Source of the DNA: Schinkia azotoformans LMG 9581
GTDB taxonomy: Bacteria > Bacillota > Bacilli > Bacillales > Bacillaceae_J
Assembly (NCBI RefSeq): GCF_000307855.1
Contig: NZ_AJLR01000038.1
Coordinates: forward strand, 1-64,000
Length of the DNA stretch: 64,000 nt
Direction: 5' to 3'
The notes under the pieces are model-generated. The model saw only the letters and a program-made list of their open reading frames with translations, did not search any database and was not told where the DNA came from. Position 1 is the stretch's first letter. Every line of letters begins with the position of its first letter. Positions 53,833 through 61,874 of the stretch are shown one piece after another. Made by a program: the position numbers and the translations under genes.

Positions 53833-54459
53833 TTAAAACTTCCCAGCCGTCTTCGCAACTGCTTCTAAACCGTCTGCAATAATATCTTGAGCACGGTCAG
53901 GGTATTGATTGTGACCCTCAATTACGATTGTTTCTATATCTGTGATTCCCCAAAATCCAAGGTTAGTTTGGACATATTTAATAGCCATTTCAAATGGGGC
54001 CATTGCTTCTGAAGAATAATCTCCACCACGTGCATTAAGCAAAACTACTTTTTTATCAGTGACTAGACCGACTGGTCCCTCGGCAGTGTATTTGAAAGTT
54101 CTACCTGCTTGAGCCAGGTAAGAAATATAATTTACAAGTGGTGCTGGAACCATGCTATTCCATAACGGGAAAGCTAAAACGATTTTATCTACTGATAAAA
54201 ATTGGTTCAAATATTGCTCAACTAAGTCAGCTGCTTTTGCCTCCTCGGTAGTCAACTCGAGTCCCTGGTTACGTTTGTATACTCCCATGATAGCGGTATT
54301 TCCGTAATCGGGTAGGTCTGCATTGAAAAGGTTCAACTCAGTAATTTTATCTGCTGGATTTGCTTCCTTGTATGTGTTCAAGAATGTTTCATACATTTTA
54401 GAGCTGATTGCTTGCTCAGCTGGACGATCGTTTGCTATGATAAATAATACTTTTGACAA
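53833..54459 (-). CDS. azoR: FMN-dependent NADH azoreductase
   Basis: A 208-residue flavodoxin-fold enzyme reducing azo bonds and quinones with NADH and FMN in the cytosol. The family start KVLFIIANDRPAEQAISSKM, FPLWNSMVPAPLVNYI and LLNARGGDYS (FMN loop) are visible. The TTG at 54459 is chosen: GGGGAG lies 6 bases upstream, and the product then begins SKVLFI like known homologues. The upstream ATG would overlap that ribosome binding site. No operon partner is seen. Confidence 0.9.
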   Translation of the reverse strand: MSKVLFIIANDRPAEQAISSKMYETFLNTYKEANPADKITELNLFNADLPDYGNTAIMGVYKRNQGLELTTEEAKAADLVEQYLNQFLSVDKIVLAFPLWNSMVPAPLVNYISYLAQAGRTFKYTAEGPVGLVTDKKVVLLNARGGDYSSEAMAPFEMAIKYVQTNLGFWGITDIETIVIEGHNQYPDRAQDIIADGLEAVAKTAGKF

Positions 54460-54823
54460 GATGTTCTCCCCCATTGTTTAAATTCGTTTTAAGTTTCTAT
54501 ACTTTTTAGTTACTTAAATATACTAATATAAATCTTTCGTAGTTTCAAATGATAAGCTCATGGTGATTTTTTAGTGGGATTATAATTGTGGGTATTTTCA
54601 TGTTTTAAAGAACTTGTTTTAGTGTTAGTGTTAATAGCAGTGAAGCCTACCATAAGTAGATTCAGTTTTTCACAATAATTCCTCTATATTAGGTTTCGAT
54701 ATAATTGGAAGTACTGGAAAAGAAGGCCATATACAGAAAGAGAACTGCCTTCAAAAGTCATATTTCAATGAACTTTTTTAGACAGCCCTATACAATAAAA
54801 TTCCTTTATCATAAAGAGAGCAA
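54460..54823. other. intergenic region between azoR and the diguanylate cyclase gene
   Basis: No gene is seen. It should contain the leftward azoR promoter. No clear hexamers, terminator for the diguanylate cyclase gene, or repeat of the dispersed families could be identified. Confidence 0.4.
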
Positions 54824-55840
54824 TCAAAAGGCTTTTACCATATTTCTCCCGTTGTTCTTAGCACTATATAGTGCTTGATCGGCACGCTTTATTAAGGTCT
54901 TAGAAACATCGGTTGGCTGAAAGCAAGCAATTCCAAAACTGGCAGTTACATGGTCGACATAACGAAAAGAATGATTTTCGATAATTCCCCGAAGTCTTTC
55001 TGCAAACTGTGTTGCCTCAGCTAAGGACTGGTTTGTTGAGATAATAAACTCCTCTCCTCCCCAACGTCCAAAGAAGTCGCTAGACCGAATATAACTTTTC
55101 ACTAAGGAGGAAAATTCCTTAAGTACGTGGTCTCCAACATCGTGACCATATTCATCGTTAATTTTCTTAAAATGATCAATATCAAAGTAAATAATAGAAA
55201 AAACACTATTACACTCATGACAGCGATTAATCTCATTTTCTAACCATGTATCCACCGACCTACGATTTCCAATATCAGTTAAAGAGTCATAATATGCATT
55301 TTTTCTAAGTATATCTGATTCTATATAAGCGGAAACAATTCTTTGAAAATAAAATAGGATTAAGGTATATAAAATGGTGCTGATATAAAATTGAATAAGA
55401 GTGTCATTGGCTCTCGGATTATCGAAGTGAATGATCCCCATTGCTACTGTGATTAAGATAATAAAGAGCGAATATCCAAGTGCCTTTTTCCTCTCAAGAA
55501 CCATAAAGATATAAACGAAGTAAATAGGAGACCATAACACATAGACATTAATAATCCCTTCTTCAAGTTGGCCAGTCAAGGAATACACTCTAAACAAATG
55601 ATAAATGCCAAATACACCTAAACTTATAATCTCACAGGTACGCATCAAACGATTATAATAGATGAGCACCCAAACTATCGCAAAAAACAAGCATAAAAAA
55701 GGAAGAACTGATCCCATAAAACGATCAACATAGGGTGAAAATAACCAATATGTTGCATTTGTAATAAAAAGTAATGGGAATATGACAAGATATATTCTTC
55801 GTTTAAGTCTTACATATTTATTGTTATCTTTATTATCCAT
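54824..55840 (-). CDS. membrane diguanylate cyclase (GGDEF domain)
   Basis: A 338-residue membrane enzyme. About 6 hydrophobic helices (residues 15-170) precede a GGDEF domain (about 180-338). The active-site loop is GGEEF (in FGRWGGEEFIISTN). An RSSD sequence exactly five residues before it is the inhibitory I-site, and FDIDHFKKINDEYGHDVGD is intact, so it is probably active in making c-di-GMP and feedback-inhibited. The ATG at 55840 is preferred over a GTG six codons upstream. It is divergent from an HD-GYP gene. Confidence 0.9.
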   Translation of the reverse strand: MDNKDNNKYVRLKRRIYLVIFPLLFITNATYWLFSPYVDRFMGSVLPFLCLFFAIVWVLIYYNRLMRTCEIISLGVFGIYHLFRVYSLTGQLEEGIINVYVLWSPIYFVYIFMVLERKKALGYSLFIILITVAMGIIHFDNPRANDTLIQFYISTILYTLILFYFQRIVSAYIESDILRKNAYYDSLTDIGNRRSVDTWLENEINRCHECNSVFSIIYFDIDHFKKINDEYGHDVGDHVLKEFSSLVKSYIRSSDFFGRWGGEEFIISTNQSLAEATQFAERLRGIIENHSFRYVDHVTASFGIACFQPTDVSKTLIKRADQALYSAKNNGRNMVKAF

Positions 55841-56164
55841 ACTATACCATTCCCCCACCTTATTACACCTGCCAATTCCCCTTACAATCTAGAATGTTTA
55901 AAAATACAGACCCGAAATCAATAGGTGAAAGCCCTTATGCTGAAAGATCCCAATTTCAATTGGGGAGTATAGCATATTATACTATACATTTCTCAAGTAA
56001 TTAAGCCGGAGTTCCCGACCCTGTGTCCCGCTCCTAAAACAGGAAAATTTACCAAAAATAAACTAAACTCAGTTTTCTGAATATGGGTCTTTACACCTAA
56101 TTCCGTGATAAAATTAAAACTATATTACAAAAATATATCCAAACAGGAGGGCTAATGAACCCTT
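55841..56164. other. divergent control region between the GGDEF and HD-GYP genes
   Basis: No gene is seen. A hairpin CCCAAT/ATTGGG occurs at 55949-55963, and a GGTCGGG repeat at 56005-56029. AT-rich sequence near 56060-56120 could hold the HD-GYP promoter. I see no c-di-GMP riboswitch core. Confidence 0.4.
56005..56029. repeat. intergenic repeat (GGTCGGG family), single unit
   Basis: GCCGGAGTTCCCGACC followed by CTGTGTCCC is a reverse-direction unit with a partial stem, placed in the divergent control region. Confidence 0.65.
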
Positions 56165-57094
56165 ATGAACCACCCCTTATTAATTCGATTGTTTAATAAC
56201 CCTGCATACTCTCGTAATGGTTTTTTTGGCCTTTTGATTTTCAGTGTTATTTTGAACAGCTTTTTACTCCAGGAAAATCCATTATATATACTATATATTT
56301 TTTCCGTTCTTTTTCTAGGTTTCGGTTTTTACAACAAGCCTCTGTGGCTTCTAACCCTGCTAACTTTAATCGTTGTAGTTTGTAGGTACTTTTTTATTCC
56401 TGACCCCGAATCCAATTTAGGCGTTTTTCTAATACATTTGCTAACCTACCTTTTAATTACACTTCTTTCGGCTAGTTTGATGAGGTATGTACAAAAAGTC
56501 AAAAGAGATGATTTGGAGCTGATAACGGCACTTGCCAATGCTTTGGATTCGAGAGACACTTATACGATGTGCCATTCCGAGAATGTAGCAAAATATTCAC
56601 TTCAAATTGCGAAAAAAATGAATCTGTCCAAAGAGTCTTGCGACATTATTCACAAAGGTGCATTGTTGCATGATATCGGAAAAATCGGAATCCCGGAACA
56701 TATTTTACAGAAACACGGAAGATTAACCAACGAAGAATATAAAATCATTCAATCCCATCCGATGATTGGATACGAAATGATTAAACATGTTGGCAATTTC
56801 CACAATAACGGAATTTTAGATATTGTTTTATATCATCATGAAAGATTTGATGGCAAAGGTTACCCAACTGGGTTAAAAGGAAATCAAATTCCTTTATACG
56901 CTCGAATAGTGGCTGTTGCAGATACATTTGACGCCATGACCACGAAGCGTGTATACAGAGATGAACTTAATTTAGACTACACCTTACATGAAATTTGGAA
57001 AAATAAAGGGGGCCAGTTCGACCCTGAGGTTGTAGATGCATTTCTTAGTTTGTTTGACCAACAGGAACTTGAACTGTGTTTACAATCTTCATAA
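56165..57094 (+). CDS. membrane HD-GYP c-di-GMP phosphodiesterase
   Basis: A 309-residue protein. Four to five hydrophobic helices (about 15-115) precede an HD-GYP domain (about 130-300). Metal and signature residues are intact: HSENVAKYS, HDIGKIGIPEHIL, HHERFDGKGYPTGLKG and ADTFDAMTTKR. It should hydrolyse c-di-GMP, opposing the cyclase transcribed away from it. The ATG at 56165 lies 14 bases after AGGAGG; a closer ATG at 56155 is in another frame and gives only a 13-codon peptide, so translation may be coupled through it. A terminator follows. Confidence 0.88.
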   Translation: MNHPLLIRLFNNPAYSRNGFFGLLIFSVILNSFLLQENPLYILYIFSVLFLGFGFYNKPLWLLTLLTLIVVVCRYFFIPDPESNLGVFLIHLLTYLLITLLSASLMRYVQKVKRDDLELITALANALDSRDTYTMCHSENVAKYSLQIAKKMNLSKESCDIIHKGALLHDIGKIGIPEHILQKHGRLTNEEYKIIQSHPMIGYEMIKHVGNFHNNGILDIVLYHHERFDGKGYPTGLKGNQIPLYARIVAVADTFDAMTTKRVYRDELNLDYTLHEIWKNKGGQFDPEVVDAFLSLFDQQELELCLQSS

Positions 57095-57123
57095 AAAAAT
57101 AATATGGGCCATTACCTATTGAC

Positions 57124-57150
57124 AGCACTTGGGAATCCAAGTGCTTTTTT
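57124..57150 (+). terminator. terminator after the HD-GYP gene
   Basis: GCACTTGG pairs with CCAAGTGC around GAAT and is followed by TTTTTT. Confidence 0.85.
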
Positions 57151-57229
57151 GTTAAAGGAACCCGCTTGACCCCCATTAACGGATGAACACCTCCGAATCA
57201 TTTTAGTAAAAAGATGAGGTGAATTTTTC

Positions 57230-57367
57230 ATGAATCAACGACCTATAAAGCTGACTTATGACGAAATCGATAAGCTTCTCGAAGTATTTGATGAAGATTG
57301 GTCTAAAGATATAAAATTGAAAATCGTAACCGATGAAGAATTGGACACATTGTTAAAGGTACACTAA
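57230..57367 (+). CDS. 45-residue hypothetical protein
   Basis: A small acidic protein, MNQRPIKLTYDEIDKLLEVF at the start and DEELDTLLKVH at the end, probably helical. The ATG follows GATGAGGTG by 9 bases, a good site, and codon use is ordinary for the region. No family is recognised. It stands alone between the terminator of the HD-GYP gene and three GGTCGGG repeats that start 2 bp after its stop codon. Confidence 0.6.
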   Translation: MNQRPIKLTYDEIDKLLEVFDEDWSKDIKLKIVTDEELDTLLKVH

Positions 57368-57369
57368 AG

Positions 57370-57481
57370 CCAAAGTTCCCGACCATATGGACCCACATTT
57401 TCCAACACGAGCCGGAGTTCCCGACCCTGTGTCCCTCCCATCTCACACCCACCTGCGCCAGAGTTCCCGGTCCCATGTCCC
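57370..57481. repeat. three direct copies of the GGTCGGG-family unit
   Basis: AGTTCCCGACC-type cores at about 57374, 57417 and 57463 all lie in the same direction, 43 and 46 bp apart. Each is followed by a TGTCCC, TGGACCC or ATGTCCCA arm. They fill the gap between the 45-residue gene and the FAD enzyme gene. Confidence 0.75.
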
Positions 57482-57581
57482 AGAACAGAAAACGTCTACA
57501 AACCAAAACCGTGGCAATACTAATAATTATAAGTTCATGTTAAGATTCTTATATACATACTCACTAGTTAGGATGCGTGTT

Positions 57582-59444
57582 ATGAAGTTCCATTTTATTT
57601 TCACCATAATTATAGTTTTGCTGCTTACCTCCTGCGGTCCTACAGCTAATCAAACATCAGTAGCCCTCGAAACGAACGATGTTCCCAGGCTTCGCTCACT
57701 TGAACCTGTCAAAGTGAAAGAAGAAATCCTCCTTGGCACATTGGCAAACTGGGCGATGCTGAATTACGGGAATCTCGACGGCGAGTCCTACGATGTTGTT
57801 GTTGTTGGAAGCGAGCCTGAAGGAATTTCAGCCGCAATTGCTGCTGCGCGTGAGGGTCAAAAAACGCTTTTACTAGATAAAAAGCTGATCATTGGCGGTC
57901 TTTATACGCTTGGGATGCTGAACATGATCGATATAAACTGGTCACCCACCCATGAGAGCGTCAATAAAGGGCTTTTTCTTGAATTCTACGAAAAAATAAA
58001 TAACCGCACATCCTTTGATGTGAAGCAAGCAAAACGAGTTTTTGAAAACATGCTTGCCGATGAAAAAAAAATAACGGTGCAGCTTGGGGCTCAAAGCTTC
58101 CTCCCTATCATGAATCAAAATCATGTTGAAGCACTGCTATATAAGGATGCGAATGGGATTGTAAAAAAAATCATTGGGAAGCAATACATCGATTCCACTC
58201 CTGACGCTGATTTTGCCCAGCTTGCTGGTGCTAATTTTACAATCGGTCAAGAAGACTTTCGGAACGAAGCAAGAATGATGGCCGTTACACTCGTGTTCGA
58301 GCTGTCCGGGGTTGATTGGGCAAAGGTTCAAAATTACCTTAATAATGATGATGAAGTTTACACAGGAGCTGACCAATTTTCAGCCTGGGGTTATGGGAAG
58401 GAAATGGCACGATATAAGCCTAGTCAGGAAAATGTCCGAATTCGTGCTTTGAATATTGGTAGACAGGATAGCGGACATGTGCTGATCAACGCCTTCCAAA
58501 TCCTTGGAGTCAACGGTTTGAATCCTGGTGAACTACAGACTGCCTGGGGGATTGCAAATGAGGAGTTACCGAAAATCACTGAATTTCTTCGGGAAAATTT
58601 AGTTGGATTTAAAAACGTAGAACTCGTTGGAACTGCCGATGAATTTTACGTTAGAGAAACACGCCACTTAGATGCCGAGTATAAATTGACAGTGGATGAT
58701 GTCCTTGAAAATCGAGACTTTGATGACCGGATTGCGTTTGGCAGCTACCCGATCGACATGCAAGCCACGGTCATCGATGAAGGTGACCTCATTATCGGAA
58801 AACCAGATATGTATGCCGTTCCTTTTAGAAGCATTGTACCCAAAGGATTTGACAACCTTCTCGTCGCTGGCCGCAGTACCGGATACGATGCTCTAGCCCA
58901 TGGCAGCGCACGAACCGTTCCAGTTGGTATGACCGTAGGCCAGGCCGCTGGAATTGCATCCGCCTATGCTAATAAAAAAAATATTAGTTTCCAGTCTTTC
59001 ATCGGTGAATCAGGACTTCGTCATATGAAGAGCATTCAATCCATATTAAATCAAAACGGTGCGAATCTATACCCAATCCCTACTTATGACAATTCGATCA
59101 TGAATCATTGGGCATATGATGGCGTAAAATTTTTACGTAGCTTCGGACTCATCGCAGCTGGTTACGATAACGAATATAGAATGGACGAAACAATTACCAA
59201 AACTGAATTTATTGATCTTGTTCGCCGAGTTAACCAGTATTCCGAGGCACCATTCACGACTGCCTTTCCTTTTTCAAAGGATGACGAAGTTTTAGGTAAG
59301 GACGATTTAACGGAATTTTTGAATGCCAATAGTGCGGCACCTAATTCCTTAACAGCAGCAACTGTTGATCATCTCCAAAATCAACCAGCTGTTGACCGAG
59401 CTCTAGCTTATATGGTAATAAAGGATTTTTTGGAGAACCGGTGA
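57582..59444 (+). CDS. FAD-dependent oxidoreductase lipoprotein with SLH-like tail
   Basis: A 620-residue predicted extracellular lipoprotein. The start MKFHFIFTIIIVLLLTSCG contains a lipobox (Cys 18). The FAD-binding Rossmann motif is atypical: VVVVGSEPEGISAAIAAARE. The remainder matches the bacterial FAD-dependent oxidoreductase family with ATG-rich loops such as GRSTGYDALAHGSARTVPV. The C-terminus (about 505-570; NHWAYDGVKFLRSFGLIAAGYD) looks like one degenerate SLH repeat. The ATG at 57582 is chosen because the signal peptide begins there, with TTAGGATG upstream. Substrate unknown. A flavoenzyme outside the membrane is unusual unless it is exported folded or loaded outside. Confidence 0.78.
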   Translation: MKFHFIFTIIIVLLLTSCGPTANQTSVALETNDVPRLRSLEPVKVKEEILLGTLANWAMLNYGNLDGESYDVVVVGSEPEGISAAIAAAREGQKTLLLDKKLIIGGLYTLGMLNMIDINWSPTHESVNKGLFLEFYEKINNRTSFDVKQAKRVFENMLADEKKITVQLGAQSFLPIMNQNHVEALLYKDANGIVKKIIGKQYIDSTPDADFAQLAGANFTIGQEDFRNEARMMAVTLVFELSGVDWAKVQNYLNNDDEVYTGADQFSAWGYGKEMARYKPSQENVRIRALNIGRQDSGHVLINAFQILGVNGLNPGELQTAWGIANEELPKITEFLRENLVGFKNVELVGTADEFYVRETRHLDAEYKLTVDDVLENRDFDDRIAFGSYPIDMQATVIDEGDLIIGKPDMYAVPFRSIVPKGFDNLLVAGRSTGYDALAHGSARTVPVGMTVGQAAGIASAYANKKNISFQSFIGESGLRHMKSIQSILNQNGANLYPIPTYDNSIMNHWAYDGVKFLRSFGLIAAGYDNEYRMDETITKTEFIDLVRRVNQYSEAPFTTAFPFSKDDEVLGKDDLTEFLNANSAAPNSLTAATVDHLQNQPAVDRALAYMVIKDFLENR

Positions 59445-59484
59445 CTGTCCCCCTACTGTGGTTAGTCCCCCGCCGCACAACCCA

Positions 59485-59537
59485 AAAAGAGTGATAGAGA
59501 TGCTCAACTAAAGCATTTCTACCACTCTTCATTTTTT
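59485..59537. terminator. bidirectional terminator between convergent genes
   Basis: AAGAGTGATAGAGATGCT pairs, with two mismatches, with AGCATTTCTACCACTCTT around CAACTAA. TTTTTTAC follows on the plus strand and T-rich sequence on the minus strand. Confidence 0.8.
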
Positions 59538-59541
59538 ACAA

Positions 59542-60672
59542 TTATTTCACGCACATTTCCTTAAGCTCTTCTTCAAGTACACAGGCCATTTCACGTGAGC
59601 GCGTGCTGACACTTCCGATAGATGCTTGGTAAAGTTCAGCTGTTGCTTTTTGTGTGCGACGATATACTGGGAACACTTTATCCACTAGTAAATAGTGAAG
59701 TGCCGCAGCATAAATTTTTTCATTTTTGATTTGTGGCTGCTTTTTATGATAATACGTCTGCCATAAAGTGCTGCCCGCTTCAATTACGGATTCAGGCATG
59801 TCCTCACTTTGAACCTTTTCTTCTAAAAGGTTAACGACCGCAGCAGCCTGGTCCTGCTCGCCCACTTTTTCAACAGCTGTTAAGGCTGAGCGTACATTTT
59901 TCATGTCAGGCTCTTCCTCTACATGTTCCTCAACCGCTGCGGCAACCTCTAATTCAAACGCATCAAGATCGCGGTCAGACATGAATAAATCTACAAGCTC
60001 TAAGAAGTGGTCTTGTAAAAATGCCATCGTATCAAAACCCGCACCTTCAGAAACAGATACAAACTTTTGACATAAGAACTGCTCAACATTTTCAGCCATC
60101 TCTTCTTCAAACGATAAAGCTGATGTGAAAAAGATCAAAGCCTCATTAGTAAACGGAACAATATATCCAAGTAACAGTGCGCCTTGATTTGGAACCTCTG
60201 TCAATTCATCTATTATTTTTACATTTTTTAATTCTTTTGAAAAAATATCTTTTACAACAACATTACGTCCATCAATATTTTCAACTCTCACTACAGACGG
60301 AGTTTTCCCAACCCACGCGCCTACAATTTCTTGAACCTTTGGACGTAAATTTACTATATTGGAATCGCAAAATTGCTCAAGTGCTGTTTTTCCACTTAAA
60401 ACCTTGCTGGCAAATAAAGCCCAAACACCTACAAAGAAATAAAAAGAATCTCTCATTTTTTCCGGAGGATTAAATTCACTCATGCTTTTTTGCACAGTAG
60501 TCGAGAACTCCGAATGAGTAAAGGCGTCACGAAGAATTTCAGACTGCACCCCAACTACTTCCCGTTCAAGAATTGCCTGCATCGAGTCATTGTTACTCTT
60601 TGCTTCGCAGCATTTCTTATATTTTTTCCCGCTACCACAATAACACGGGTCATTTCTTTTAATATTATGCAT
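59542..60672 (-). CDS. SEC-C motif protein
   Basis: A 376-residue cytosolic protein. The SEC-C zinc-binding motif sits at the very start: NDPCYCGSGKKYKKCC, with Cys 10, 12, 21 and 22. This motif closes SecA and many unrelated proteins and binds zinc and often SecB or ribosomes. The rest is helical and Glu-rich with no known catalytic motif. The ATG at 60672 is chosen because AAAGGGGAC lies 9 bases upstream and relatives begin just before the motif; the longer frame to 60792 has no such site. Role unknown. Confidence 0.8.
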   Translation of the reverse strand: MHNIKRNDPCYCGSGKKYKKCCEAKSNNDSMQAILEREVVGVQSEILRDAFTHSEFSTTVQKSMSEFNPPEKMRDSFYFFVGVWALFASKVLSGKTALEQFCDSNIVNLRPKVQEIVGAWVGKTPSVVRVENIDGRNVVVKDIFSKELKNVKIIDELTEVPNQGALLLGYIVPFTNEALIFFTSALSFEEEMAENVEQFLCQKFVSVSEGAGFDTMAFLQDHFLELVDLFMSDRDLDAFELEVAAAVEEHVEEEPDMKNVRSALTAVEKVGEQDQAAAVVNLLEEKVQSEDMPESVIEAGSTLWQTYYHKKQPQIKNEKIYAAALHYLLVDKVFPVYRRTQKATAELYQASIGSVSTRSREMACVLEEELKEMCVK

Positions 60673-61100
60673 AGAAAAATAGTCCCCTTTCAAAACAAAA
60701 CAAGACGGCAAAACTACTATTTTTTTTCTAACGTCTTTAATTTTATAAGATTTACGGATTTCTATCAATGAGTTTATTGCATTATCCACCAAAATGTAAG
60801 TGGCGCCACAAAATTGCTATCTTTCCTATTTTATCAAATGTAGCCAAATAATAGTACGACAAAATTAAACAAAAATCTTTGTTGGCCAAATTTATATCAA
60901 TTTTGGGACAAAGTTCCCGCCCCACTGGCCCATAATCCCCTGTGGTCCACTATTTTGTGTCAACTATATATCCACATTTCTTTCTATTTTCGATGAATCT
61001 TTTTCCGCCCGGACATACTGTGGACATAAAAACGGCCTATAGTTATATGTGTAGAGAGGGATGCGCAGCCTTGATACATAAGAAAACTGGAGGTATTTTA
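60673..61100. other. intergenic region between the SEC-C gene and the repeat-protein gene
   Basis: No gene is seen besides short frames without start signals. 60905-60950 is a GGTCGGG-family repeat. The region should hold both divergent promoters; no reliable hexamers are identified. Confidence 0.4.
60905..60950. repeat. intergenic repeat (GGTCGGG family), degenerate
   Basis: GGGACAAAGTTCCCGCCCCA and CTGGCCC form a reverse-direction unit with the core GACC changed to GCCC. CTGTGGTCC repeats the right arm 12 bp later. Confidence 0.6.
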
Positions 61101-61760
61101 ATGAGAAGAAATAATAAATTATTCAAAACTTATTTATTAACTGGTGCGATATCGTTGGGTGTTATCGGAGCCGCTCACAGTCCTGCGTTTGCAGCCACAA
61201 ATTCAACAACCGCACCATCTGATGGATTTCAAGGGTTGAAGGTAAAAATGCACCAAAACCTTGACGATGCAACGAAGGAAAAAGTTCAAAGCATCATGGA
61301 GGATGCAAAAGCAAAATTGGCTGAACTCGGTGTCACACTTCCAGAAAAATTTGAAAAAGTCGACCGATTTGCGAATTTAGATGATGCTACTAAAGAAAAA
61401 GCACAGGCAATTATGGACAAAGTGAAAGACGGAACCCTTTCACACGAAGACGCCCAAAAGCAGTTATCTGAACTTGGAGTGGACCTTCCATTTGGTCGTG
61501 GCGGCATGCATGGCTCTCCTTTCGCTAACCTAGATGATGCTACTAAAGAAAAAGTACAGGCGATCATGGACAAGGTGAAAAATGGAACCCTTTCACACAA
61601 AGACGCTCAAAAGCAGTTATCTGAACTTGGTGTAGAACCCCCTGCTCGCGCTGGTAAACCTATAGATCTGTTTACGAATCTAGACGATGCTACTAAAGCT
61701 AAAGCCCAGGACATCCTAGACGAAGCTAAAACTCAAATTAAAGAGTTAATCGAAGAATAA
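61101..61760 (+). CDS. secreted protein with tandem helical repeats
   Basis: A 219-residue exported protein. A signal peptide (about 1-31, ending in SPAFA) is followed by four copies of an NLDDATKEKVQ-type segment, spaced about 40-60 residues. The two middle copies are nearly identical over 40 residues (from ANLDDATKEK to QLSELGV). Each unit is an acidic amphipathic helix followed by a second helix with SHEDAQKQLSELG. The ATG at 61101 follows GGAGGTATTTTA. No anchor is visible, so it would be released or bind the wall non-covalently. The function is unknown; helper, chaperone or ion-binding roles are guesses. Confidence 0.7.
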   Translation: MRRNNKLFKTYLLTGAISLGVIGAAHSPAFAATNSTTAPSDGFQGLKVKMHQNLDDATKEKVQSIMEDAKAKLAELGVTLPEKFEKVDRFANLDDATKEKAQAIMDKVKDGTLSHEDAQKQLSELGVDLPFGRGGMHGSPFANLDDATKEKVQAIMDKVKNGTLSHKDAQKQLSELGVEPPARAGKPIDLFTNLDDATKAKAQDILDEAKTQIKELIEE

Positions 61761-61768
61761 ATAGAATA

Positions 61769-61830
61769 TGGGACGCGGGGTCGGGAACTCTGGCTCAGAT
61801 CTGGACCAAAGTTCCCGACCCTGTGGCTCA
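61769..61830. repeat. intergenic palindromic repeat (GGTCGGG family), inverted pair
   Basis: TGGGACGCGGGGTCGGGAAC and, inverted, GTTCCCGACCCTGTGGCTCA face each other 20 bp apart and can form a long hairpin. It begins 8 bp after a stop codon. Confidence 0.8.
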
Positions 61831-61874
61831 ATCAGACCCCGAGACGAACCCAGCCCCGTCATTCCGATCCCTTT

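Noticed and set aside
55900-55980. c-di-GMP riboswitch between the GGDEF and HD-GYP genes
   Set aside because: A GGTGAAAGCCC-like word and a hairpin are present, but the conserved class I or II cores are absent.
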